Origin: an uncultured Bdellovibrio sp.
GTDB lineage: Bacteria; Bdellovibrionota; Bdellovibrionia; Bdellovibrionales; Bdellovibrionaceae
NCBI RefSeq assembly: GCF_946478835.1
Contig: NZ_CAMLDV010000196.1
Span: 1 to 5,903, forward strand
Direction of reading: 5' to 3'
Length of the DNA: 5,903 nucleotides
The translations under genes and the position numbers were made by a program. This document shows positions 1 through 5,645 of the stretch, piece after piece (within the stretch, counting starts at the first letter, position 1; every line of letters starts with the position of its first letter). The notes below the pieces were generated by a model. It was not told where the DNA came from, did no database searches, and was given only the letters and a program-made list of their open reading frames with translations.

Positions 1-1198
1 CTTCCACGCGGAATGAAAGTGCGTTGGTAAATTTCAGACGCTGATCGAACAATGTGAAATCGTCAGGACTTCCATTCGACAAAACATCTTTAATACCGCC
101 GCCGTCGACTTTCAAATACTCCAACTGAAACGCCAAAGTTTTTGTAAAGATATTGGCTAAGGAGAAATCAAACGCCGCCGAATAGGCTTTGATCGGTTTC
201 AAACTTTGAATCGACCAATCCACCTCAGGAAGTTTTTCTTTTGGTTCATCCTGCAAGTAAGACAACGAAGCTTTGAGGTTTGAGAAAGCGTAACCGATAT
301 CCAAAGAATAGATGCTGTGATAGCCCACATCCGGAGACACCGTCACGTCCACCTTGTCTTCAGAAACATCTTTAAAGTTTTTACGTTTCAAGATCAATTC
401 ATTCACGGGCAAGTAACCGGCACTCGCAACAACCCAAGGACCGTTTTCTTTATTGCCCAAACGGCCCATGAAGCCCACACCGCCATTGCCTACAAGTTTC
501 GCCATGTCGGGAATATCAAGGTCGTAGCTGATCGTGTTGATGTGGTTGTTGAAGTCGTAATTGCGCGAAGGCGCGCGATACCAACGGCTGTCAGAGACAA
601 GGCCGCCCCCCTCTTCACGAATATCGGGTCCCATGCTCGGAATAAACACAGGAGTTGCAAAGCCCAGGATCTCCCAGCCTTGCGTGTTGTAGTCGACAAA
701 AAGCCCCGTCAAACCTTGTTCCTCGGGGCGAAGAGTGTCGATTGCAAACTTCGGCTGCCACAGGCCCAATTGCCAACGGCGATCCATCTCACTCCAGTCC
801 TTCTTTTTACGCCCTAAGAAGGTTTTAAAGGGCGTATTCCCATGCGAAGCGAGATAAGCCTCATGCACGACGAAGTGAGATTGCCCACGCGAAAAGAACG
901 TACCGCCCGAGATATCGGCGGCCATGTCAATCCAAGATGTTTCTTTAAGAGCGGACAAGCGAGCGGAAAGAAGTTGGCTAAAGGAAAGTTGGGGAGATTC
1001 TGGAATTGGAGTGAAGTATTGCATTCCCTCCATACGGATTTGTCCATAGACCTGCGCCGGCGAAGACGAAAGTTTCGGCTCTTCAATAGAGCTCACCCCT
1101 TGAGCCTGAAGATCCTTCACGCTCATGGTTTGAGTTTTCGCTTTTGTGGTCACGGAAACACTCGTAAGTGCCGCCGCGATGTAGGTTCTTATCCTCAC
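1..1198 (-). CDS. Probable outer-membrane beta-barrel protein with signal peptide, C-terminus outside the window
   Basis: The frame stays open from a GTG at 1198 to the window edge, giving 399 visible residues and no stop. The GTG is chosen because AGAGG lies 5 nt upstream (1204-1208). It also gives a signal peptide: basic RIR at residues 2-4, a hydrophobic stretch around 6-16, and a likely cut after Ala20 (TKA). The first in-frame ATG, residue 25, has no ribosome site and would lose that signal. After a Ser/Pro-rich linker the chain is rich in alternating polar and hydrophobic/aromatic residues with Gly and Asn turns, most clearly in the last 130 residues, as in transmembrane beta-strands. 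Trp and Gly-Arg are common around 125-160. No enzyme motif was seen and I do not recognise the family. A porin or an envelope-assembly protein are both possible. The barrel call is inferred from composition. The gene lies 168 nt downstream of the alpha/beta hydrolase gene on the same strand. Confidence 0.75.
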   Translation of the reverse strand, partial: MRIRTYIAAALTSVSVTTKAKTQTMSVKDLQAQGVSSIEEPKLSSSPAQVYGQIRMEGMQYFTPIPESPQLSFSQLLSARLSALKETSWIDMAADISGGTFFSRGQSHFVVHEAYLASHGNTPFKTFLGRKKKDWSEMDRRWQLGLWQPKFAIDTLRPEEQGLTGLFVDYNTQGWEILGFATPVFIPSMGPDIREEGGGLVSDSRWYRAPSRNYDFNNHINTISYDLDIPDMAKLVGNGGVGFMGRLGNKENGPWVVASAGYLPVNELILKRKNFKDVSEDKVDVTVSPDVGYHSIYSLDIGYAFSNLKASLSYLQDEPKEKLPEVDWSIQSLKPIKAYSAAFDFSLANIFTKTLAFQLEYLKVDGGGIKDVLSNGSPDDFTLFDQRLKFTNALSFRVE

Positions 1199-1203
1199 AT
1201 CCG

Positions 1204-1208
1204 CCTCT
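1204..1208 (-). promoter_or_regulatory. Ribosome binding site AGAGG that fixes a GTG start
   Basis: On the minus strand AGAGG is followed by 5 nt and then GTG at 1198-1196. This site, together with the signal peptide it produces, decides the start of the exported protein, since no in-frame ATG upstream of residue 25 exists. Confidence 0.65.
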
Positions 1209-1229
1209 GGATAAAAGTCCAGACTGTAG

Positions 1230-1256
1230 AGAATAAGAAAAGGCCTCGGGAGTCAA
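1230..1256 (-). promoter_or_regulatory. Possible sigma70-type promoter for the exported protein gene
   Basis: On the minus strand TTGACT (1256-1251, 5 of 6 consensus bases) is followed after 15 nt by TATTCT (1235-1230, 4 of 6). The spacer is shorter than the ideal 17. Transcription would begin near 1222, leaving a leader of about 24 nt with the AGAGG site. Its place after a terminator-like hairpin suggests the barrel gene can be expressed apart from the two hydrolase genes. Confidence 0.35.
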
Positions 1257-1341
1257 CGGAGCCACGTGTCGATATGCTCCAAATCAAATATAGGAGAGCT
1301 GATGGTAAAAAAACGTCATTTGGTTTGAAATACTTACCCCT

Positions 1342-1368
1342 AAAAAAATACCATAGAAGGTCATTTTT
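1342..1368 (-). terminator. Terminator-like hairpin after the alpha/beta hydrolase gene
   Basis: Read on the minus strand, an A-rich arm ending in GACC, a 6-nt loop TTCTAT, then GGTA run into seven T. The arms pair as AAAAAT/ATTTTT plus ACC/GGT with one bulged G. The hairpin starts inside the hydrolase stop codon (TAA, 1369-1367). The stem has only three G-C-containing steps and is otherwise A-T, so termination may be partial. A second run of seven T on this strand (1314-1308) has no good hairpin before it. Confidence 0.4.
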
Positions 1369-2107
1369 AGAGTAAGTGCTCGACCAGCCAACGCGGATCG
1401 TCAATAGGAATATCGTGGCCCGCCCAGGGATGCATTGTGGGTTTTAGTCCCCACTTTTCCGCGATTCTGAGCGTGCACTTTGGTGACACCAAACGATCTC
1501 CGTATGAACCCAAAAGTTGGATATCACCAGGGGCTTCCTCTGGAAAACGATAGCGTGATGCCGCGAAAATTTGGCGAAGCATGTTTTCAATGCTCATCGG
1601 ATGTTCTTTTGTGTAGGCCATCAATGGCAAGATCTCAGCTTCACGACGCTCGTGACTGTTGGTCACCATTCCTAAAATAGTTTTCTCCCACAAAGCTTCA
1701 TTATTTTTTGCACCTAGCAAGTTCATTGATTTGACATAGTTCACGAGCAAGAAGCGCTGATAAAATGGGGAATATCCTGAAGAGCTTGTGCACACTAAGT
1801 ATGCTTTTTTGATTTCGTGCGGATACTCGCGCATCCACTCAACGGTGACCATCGCGCCGAGTGAAACGGAAAGGACTTTGAACGGCTCCCCTTTTTTCAC
1901 AAACTCGGAACGTGAGCGCAGGTCTTTGACATAATCAGAAATATTCGTCGGACTTGTTTCGTCATTGCGCGCGCCATTTCCAGGAAGATCAATCAATTCG
2001 AAATTGTCCTCGGGAAAACGCTCTTTCATTTTATCAACAAAAGATCCCCAGTGACCAACACCACGAGCTAAGCCTCGCAATAAAATCCAATTTTTAGTTT
2101 GTGGCAT
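1367..2107 (-). CDS. Alpha/beta-fold hydrolase, 246 aa
   Basis: A small serine hydrolase of the alpha/beta superfamily, about the usual size for a single domain with a short cap. The oxyanion region is near residues 10-21 (LLRGLARGVGHWG). The nucleophile elbow is SVSLG with Ser82, where the usual first Gly is replaced by Ser. The likely acid is Asp204 (SYGDRLV) and the likely base His231 (AGHDIP). The order and spacing of the triad fit the fold. No signal peptide is seen, so it is probably cytoplasmic. The start is the ATG at 2107, with GGGAG 7 nt upstream (2115-2119). An upstream in-frame TTG at 2134 adds nine residues but lacks this spacing. The gene overlaps the end of the carboxypeptidase gene by 14 nt, so the two are probably co-translated. 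The substrate is unknown; an esterase, lipase-like or BioH-like carboxylester hydrolase are all possible. Confidence 0.85.
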   Translation of the reverse strand: MPQTKNWILLRGLARGVGHWGSFVDKMKERFPEDNFELIDLPGNGARNDETSPTNISDYVKDLRSRSEFVKKGEPFKVLSVSLGAMVTVEWMREYPHEIKKAYLVCTSSSGYSPFYQRFLLVNYVKSMNLLGAKNNEALWEKTILGMVTNSHERREAEILPLMAYTKEHPMSIENMLRQIFAASRYRFPEEAPGDIQLLGSYGDRLVSPKCTLRIAEKWGLKPTMHPWAGHDIPIDDPRWLVEHLL

Positions 2108-3110
2108 ACCACAACTCCCGTGCTTTTTTATCAAAGTCTTCTTTTTGCAGTTCGGATAAATTTGCCCACGCTTGCGGTGATGCTACGGCGCGGATTAAAA
2201 ATTCCATCAGTGTATTATGACGACGAAGCGTTCGGCGCTGACGATGACCTTTGATTGGATTAAACGGTCCTTCGGCGCGGAAAATTTGCCAGGGATTTTT
2301 TTTCACCCACAGCCACGAACCCATCTCAAGACACAACGGCAAATATGTTTTTTCGCCACGAGCCTGCAAATGATTGTCATAGAGATAATCCCACAGATCT
2401 CCGTGAGTCGTATAACTTTGCGCCTGAGGTTCAAAGCGATAAAAGTGATGAGGATACGTGCGATCTAACAAATCTTTTAACGAGTATGCGAGTGGAAGAT
2501 CCGGAAATGGTTTGACCGTTTTTGCATAAGGAAACCAAATGCGATCCTGAAAACCAAAACCCGAGTGTACATCAATCGTGACTGCCAACGAACTTTGCGC
2601 AATTTCTTTTTCAACAGCCGCAATCAAAGCTTGTGCTTCGACTTCCATCGGAGCGCCCACTTCACCACGATACCACGGCAGACGATTGCTAAAACGCTGA
2701 CCACCCACCCAACGTGCGGGAGCTTCTCCTTCGACAGGGGCATTACGCATGAGATCCACCCCACGCGGATTGCTGCGTGTTTTTTTGTAAATGCCGATAG
2801 GATTCACAGTAGGAATAAAGAAAACGCGAATGTCCTGCAAAGTTCTTTTGATCGTCTCATCCCACAGAGCCAACTCTGCCAGTGAGTTCATCAAAGCCAC
2901 GCACACCTGCGCGCCGATGCGTTCAAGACCGTGCACGCCACCTGTGAAACCCAAGACTGGTGCTTTGGGGTCTTCACTTCCGAAAGTCACTTTGTAGATG
3001 GGAAAACGCAAAGAATCCAGCTCACTGTACGCAAGGACTTCAGAGCGTACGGAACTTCCCAGGCCCTGAATTCTTTTTTCAATTTGTTGGATCTCAGGCA
3101 ATGACGTCAT
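2094..3110 (-). CDS. M14-family zinc carboxypeptidase-like protein, 338 aa
   Basis: A metallopeptidase-fold protein of the M14 (carboxypeptidase A-like) superfamily. Zinc ligands are visible as His60 and Glu63 in GGVHGLER and His182 in DVHSGFG. The substrate-binding segment is SNPRGVDLMRN (113-123), with Arg122 at the position of the conserved Arg of the NR motif. The expected general-base Glu is Glu262 in LCLEMGS. The Asn that normally precedes Arg122 is Met121. No signal peptide is seen, so a cytoplasmic role such as trimming short peptides or cell-wall peptide fragments is possible; this is inference. The start is uncertain. I use the ATG at 3110, but its ribosome site is weak; an in-frame TTG at 3146 would add 12 residues, also with a weak site. 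The 3' end overlaps the alpha/beta hydrolase start, making a two-gene operon. An amidase or deacylase relative of M14 cannot be excluded. Confidence 0.85.
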   Translation of the reverse strand: MTSLPEIQQIEKRIQGLGSSVRSEVLAYSELDSLRFPIYKVTFGSEDPKAPVLGFTGGVHGLERIGAQVCVALMNSLAELALWDETIKRTLQDIRVFFIPTVNPIGIYKKTRSNPRGVDLMRNAPVEGEAPARWVGGQRFSNRLPWYRGEVGAPMEVEAQALIAAVEKEIAQSSLAVTIDVHSGFGFQDRIWFPYAKTVKPFPDLPLAYSLKDLLDRTYPHHFYRFEPQAQSYTTHGDLWDYLYDNHLQARGEKTYLPLCLEMGSWLWVKKNPWQIFRAEGPFNPIKGHRQRRTLRRHNTLMEFLIRAVASPQAWANLSELQKEDFDKKARELWYATN

Positions 3111-3220
3111 AGCGCTTATTGTTGGCGAAATATCCTCCAGCTCCAATGAATAACGCTCAAAGTTATGCGCCGGACCCGTTGCGCCCTCGATTTAAGAGCG
3201 GTAACCTTCGGTCATTCATT

Positions 3221-3225
3221 AGGAG
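3221..3225 (+). promoter_or_regulatory. Ribosome binding site AGGAG of the DUF1338 gene
   Basis: AGGAG stands 8 nt before the first of two adjacent ATG codons (3234 and 3237). It rules out the open frame extension back to 3165, whose 23 extra residues are Arg-rich and unlike the family N-terminus. Confidence 0.8.
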
Positions 3226-3233
3226 AACTGTTT

Positions 3234-4034
3234 ATGATGAGCCTAGAGACACTTTTGGAAAAAATGTGGGTCGACTACTGTCAGATTAATCCTGCTGCTA
3301 AACGCATTCACGATCTTTTTGTTGCGGAAGGCGAAACAGTGATTAATGACCACATTGCTCTTCGCACGTTCAATCATCCGCGTTTGGGTATTGAATCTTT
3401 GGCAAAACAATTCAAAAAATACGGCTATGTCGAAAAAGGTGATTACACTTTTGTAGAGAAAAAACTCTATGCAAAACACTATGAGCATCCAAACGAAGAT
3501 ATGCCGAAGATCTTTATCAGTGAGTTGGAACTTGAAAAGGTGTCACCATTCATTCGCGAAACTGTGAACAAACTTGTCGACCAACTACCTGATTCTGAAA
3601 TTCAACGTGAAGACTTTGCGATGGCGGGACGCCCTTGGAAAATGACTTACGCTTTGTACTCTGAGTTGGCGAAAGAAAGTGAATACGCTTCTTGGGTGGC
3701 AGCTTATGGTTTCCGTCCGAACCACTTCACTATTAACATCAACAAATTGAAGAAGTTTAACGACATCCGCGTTTTAAATGAGTTTGTAAAAAGCAAAGGC
3801 TTTGTCTTGAACACTTCAGGTGGCGAGATCAAAGGAACGACAGCGGATTATCTAGAGCAAAGCTCGACAATGGCGTCTGAAATTCCTGTGAAGTTTGATG
3901 ACGGCACTTTCAATATTCCAGGTTGCTACTATGAATTTGCGAAGCGCTACCCGCTTGAAAACGGCAAACTTTATCAGGGATTCGTTGCCAAATCCGCTGA
4001 TAAAATCTTCGAAAGTACAAATAAGATGAAATAG
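3234..4034 (+). CDS. Short DUF1338 protein, relative of 2-oxoadipate dioxygenase/decarboxylase (HglS), 266 aa
   Basis: A DUF1338 protein with the vicinal-oxygen-chelate-like fold. Its characterised long relative HglS (YdcJ-like, about 460 aa) is an Fe(II) enzyme that turns 2-oxoadipate into 2-hydroxyglutarate in lysine breakdown. From memory HglS binds iron through His70, His226 and Glu294 and holds substrate with Arg74. Here the matching residues are His40 and Arg44 (HIALRTF), His164 (RPNHFTININ) and Glu234 (CYYEFAKRY). The His-to-Arg spacing is the same and the second His-to-Glu spacing is nearly so. The protein is about 200 residues shorter, lacking insertions between the two His. An oxygenase/decarboxylase on a 2-oxo acid is therefore likely, but the substrate is not shown: no lysine-catabolism gene is in the window. 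It is cytoplasmic, with no signal peptide. It is transcribed divergently from the carboxypeptidase gene and ends 1 nt before a large palindrome. Confidence 0.88.
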   Translation: MMSLETLLEKMWVDYCQINPAAKRIHDLFVAEGETVINDHIALRTFNHPRLGIESLAKQFKKYGYVEKGDYTFVEKKLYAKHYEHPNEDMPKIFISELELEKVSPFIRETVNKLVDQLPDSEIQREDFAMAGRPWKMTYALYSELAKESEYASWVAAYGFRPNHFTININKLKKFNDIRVLNEFVKSKGFVLNTSGGEIKGTTADYLEQSSTMASEIPVKFDDGTFNIPGCYYEFAKRYPLENGKLYQGFVAKSADKIFESTNKMK

Positions 4035-4035
4035 G

Positions 4036-4136
4036 AAACGGAAATATAAGCAGCAAATGCAAGGCGCGAGGAGAAAGCCGTACTAGAAGTACGGCGCCGA
4101 CGAGTAACGCAGCAGTTGCTGTTTATAGTTCCGTTT
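4036..4136. repeat. Large imperfect palindrome between convergent genes, likely bidirectional terminator or dispersed repeat
   Basis: The whole interval is symmetric about position 4086. The outer arms 4036-4060 and 4112-4136 pair over 25 positions with 22 Watson-Crick pairs, one G-T pair (4050/4122) and mismatches at 4044/4128 and 4057/4115. The inner arms GCCGTACT (4077-4084) and AGTACGGC (4088-4095) pair perfectly around the 3-nt loop AGA. Between them sit two purine-rich 16-nt stretches that do not pair but resemble each other in direct orientation (GGCGCGAGGAG and GGCGCCGACGAG). The element begins 2 nt after the DUF1338 stop and touches the last base of the HD-GYP stop. The outer arm ends in TTCCGTTTT on plus and TTTCC on minus, so it lacks long T runs. 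Termination for both genes is the simplest reading; an untested alternative is a mobile or dispersed extragenic palindrome. Confidence 0.7.
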
Positions 4137-4783
4137 TACGCGATTTTCTTGATAAGGTGGTTCAAGGTGTCTTGATCCGCCTCTTGCGTTTCCCATGTCT
4201 TGTGCGCTTGCAAGAACGTCTTCACAAGCTGGGAATCGAACTGAGTGCCAGAACATCTTTGCAGTTCTGCGTAAACTACTTCCACCGGAAGGCCTTTGCG
4301 ATAAGCACGTGTTTGCGACATCGCATCGTACGTATCAACAACTAAAATAATACGCGCCAACAGAGGAACTTCATCCCCACGTTTTTTATCGGGATAACCT
4401 GTTCCATCAACACGCTCATGATGACCGCGAATGGCTGGCAAGATTGAAGCAAAAAACTTATCGTGACTTAATGGATTGATAATCTGTTCACTTAAAACCG
4501 GATGACTTTGCATGATCAAGTGCTCAGCATCATCTAATTTTCCAGGCTTAGAAATGATCGATTGGGGAACTCCCATCTTACCGATATCGTGAAAAAGACC
4601 TGCGAACTCCGCAAGCTTCTGCTCGTATTCGTTAAGACCAGCATCACGAGATAATTTACGAGACATCTCACCGACTCGGCAGCAATGCGCATAAGTCGCC
4701 GGATCAACCAGCTTCAACGATTGCATTAATGCCTGCGCAGCCCCATAGGCCCACGCCGGTATGTCTCCCCAGGAAGACGACAT
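4136..4783 (-). CDS. Stand-alone HD-GYP domain protein, probable cyclic-di-GMP phosphodiesterase, 215 aa
   Basis: HD-GYP proteins hydrolyse the second messenger cyclic-di-GMP (and some other cyclic dinucleotides) at a metal centre. The domain fills almost the whole chain. Visible marks are His33 and Arg36 (HCCR), the HD pair His65-Asp66 with Lys69 (HDIGK), His94 (SHP), the signature HHERVDGTGYP at 121-131, and Asp150 with Asp153 (VVDTYDAM). All main metal-binding and GYP residues appear intact, so activity is expected. The family's common VPD after HDIGK is VPQ here. There is no receiver, PAS or membrane segment, so it must be controlled by partners or expression. The start is the ATG at 4783, with GGGAG 5 nt upstream (4789-4793); an in-frame TTG at 4807 is an unlikely extension. 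It is divergent from the small beta-barrel gene and convergent with the DUF1338 gene. Confidence 0.9.
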   Translation of the reverse strand: MSSSWGDIPAWAYGAAQALMQSLKLVDPATYAHCCRVGEMSRKLSRDAGLNEYEQKLAEFAGLFHDIGKMGVPQSIISKPGKLDDAEHLIMQSHPVLSEQIINPLSHDKFFASILPAIRGHHERVDGTGYPDKKRGDEVPLLARIILVVDTYDAMSQTRAYRKGLPVEVVYAELQRCSGTQFDSQLVKTFLQAHKTWETQEADQDTLNHLIKKIA

Positions 4784-4878
4784 TCTGACTCCCTTCCCCT
4801 TATACAAATTTTTCGGTTATAAACACGTAAAACTTAAATTCGAGAAATTTTAACGTCTTGTTGTGATTCACGTTCTCG

Positions 4879-4907
4879 TTGACAGTCTCTTTGTGGATTG
4901 AAAGACT
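4879..4907 (+). promoter_or_regulatory. Possible promoter of the small beta-barrel gene
   Basis: A perfect -35 box TTGACA (4879-4884) is followed, 17 nt later, by AAGACT (4902-4907), which matches the -10 consensus at only 3 of 6 bases. Transcription would start near 4914, giving a short leader before the ribosome site AGGGG (4919-4923) and the ATG at 4933. The poor -10 could mean an activator is needed or that the box is fortuitous. Confidence 0.4.
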
Positions 4908-4915
4908 TTAGTCTT
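4902..4915. promoter_or_regulatory. Perfect 14-bp dyad, operator-like
   Basis: AAGACT-TT-AGTCTT is a perfect inverted repeat with a 2-nt centre, too tight for a stable RNA hairpin but suited to a dimeric DNA-binding protein. It covers the proposed -10 box and start of transcription, where a bound repressor would block RNA polymerase. No regulator gene is in the window. Confidence 0.3.
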
Positions 4916-4932
4916 AAGAGGGGTATATCATA

Positions 4933-5595
4933 ATGAAACACTGGCTTCTTGCATTGACAGTTTTGACGTTTTCTTCGGCATCCTTCGCGCAAAAAATCAA
5001 AGTTCGTCGCGTGAAAGGCAACCAAGCCGTTATCGAGTTTTCTGGCGGCAGCCTTCAAAGCGGACAAGTTTATGAATTGGCTCCTGACGAGTTCAGCGAT
5101 TCTTCGGGCTCTACAACCTCTCGCAAATATGTTGTCGCTTTAAGCGCAAGCCTTATGAATACCAAATCGGATGCAGCCGGTGCTCAAAACGAAACGGATC
5201 TGTCTTTAACAGGTAAATTCGGCTGGAATTTTGGCAGCTACGAATTCGGGCCTTTGCTGACTTATGCTTCTGATCAAGTGGGAAGCATTACGACAACATC
5301 CTATAAAGTGGGTGGCTTTGCCGACTACAATCTGATTTCAAACACACCTGGCGAGGCATTCCTTTATGGTGTCGGCGGCACAGCTTCCATAGGACAAATT
5401 GACGGCGGCTCTGGCAGCAAAAGAGACTTAATGGACTTTTTCGTAGGACCGTTTGTAAAGTGGTTCCCCACTGGCAGCAACGTCGGCTTCCGTTTGGATG
5501 TTGGCTACATTTATCAAAAACAATCCGGTGGCGTGGGTAGCGAAGCTACGATCTCTGGTATTGCTTCCGCTGTCGGAATTCTTGCTTACTTCTAA
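4933..5595 (+). CDS. Small outer-membrane beta-barrel protein with N-terminal periplasmic module, 220 aa
   Basis: A signal peptide is clear: KHW at the start, a hydrophobic core at residues 4-13, and a likely cut after Ala19 (SFA|Q). Residues 21-50 form a compact segment (KIKVRRVKGNQAVIEFSGG, then SGQVYEL) that resembles small SH3-like beta modules. A Ser/Asp/Thr linker (52-63) leads to about eight amphipathic beta-strands, roughly 65-75, 87-99, 101-111, 121-132, 141-154, 166-177, 183-194 and 205-219. The last residue is Phe after an aromatic (AYF), the usual recognition signal for the BAM barrel-assembly machinery. It probably sits in the outer membrane as an OmpA- or OmpW-like eight-stranded barrel; its function is unknown. 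The ribosome site AGGGG (4919-4923) is 9 nt before the ATG. The gene is divergent from the HD-GYP gene and 50 nt upstream of the AhpD-like gene. Confidence 0.85.
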   Translation: MKHWLLALTVLTFSSASFAQKIKVRRVKGNQAVIEFSGGSLQSGQVYELAPDEFSDSSGSTTSRKYVVALSASLMNTKSDAAGAQNETDLSLTGKFGWNFGSYEFGPLLTYASDQVGSITTTSYKVGGFADYNLISNTPGEAFLYGVGGTASIGQIDGGSGSKRDLMDFFVGPFVKWFPTGSNVGFRLDVGYIYQKQSGGVGSEATISGIASAVGILAYF

Positions 5596-5614
5596 ACACG
5601 AATTCAGTAAACTG

Positions 5615-5645
5615 GGCTCAACCCATCCAAAAAGGAAGTTGAGCC
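5615..5645 (+). promoter_or_regulatory. Hairpin enclosing the ribosome binding site of the AhpD-like gene
   Basis: GGCTCAAC (5615-5622) and GTTGAGCC (5638-5645) form a perfect 8-bp stem. Inside, TCC (5626-5628) can pair with GGA (5634-5636) of the ribosome site AAAGGAAG around five A. The ATG at 5646 follows the stem directly. An alternative, mutually exclusive hairpin TGGG/CCCA (5613-5616 with 5622-5625) would free the site. No T run follows, so it is not a good intrinsic terminator for the upstream gene. Translational control is the inference. Confidence 0.5.

Noticed and set aside
1308..1314. Second run of seven T on the minus strand as a terminator
   Set aside because: No stable hairpin stands directly before it.
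317..1375. Plus-strand open frames at 317-817 and 842-1375
   Set aside because: They lie antisense to the signal-peptide-bearing minus-strand protein, have His/Arg-rich composition typical of shadow frames, and have no ribosome site.
1083..1404. Minus-strand open frames at 1083-1265 and 1195-1404 around the start of the barrel gene
   Set aside because: They are in other frames, overlap the better-supported GTG-start gene, the terminator hairpin and the promoter-like boxes, and show no recognisable domain.
2108..2134. TTG start at 2134 for the alpha/beta hydrolase
   Set aside because: The ATG at 2107 has GGGAG at ideal spacing and the fold begins directly after it.
3111..3146. TTG start at 3146 for the M14 protein
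   Set aside because: Not excluded, but its ribosome site is weak and the 12 extra residues add no recognised part of the fold; the ATG at 3110 was preferred.
3165..3233. N-terminal extension of the DUF1338 protein from 3165
   Set aside because: AGGAG at 3221-3225 points to the ATG at 3234, and the extension is unlike the family.
4036..4136. tRNA, CRISPR repeat or insertion-sequence end as explanation of the palindrome
   Set aside because: No cloverleaf or anticodon arm, no spaced identical repeats, and no transposase gene or target duplication nearby.
4834..5067. Minus-strand open frame of 77 codons over the barrel gene start
   Set aside because: Antisense to a clear signal peptide and promoter region, Arg/Lys-rich, no ribosome site or domain.
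5615..5645. Intrinsic terminator for the small barrel gene
   Set aside because: The stem is followed by the ATG and a mixed sequence, not a T run.
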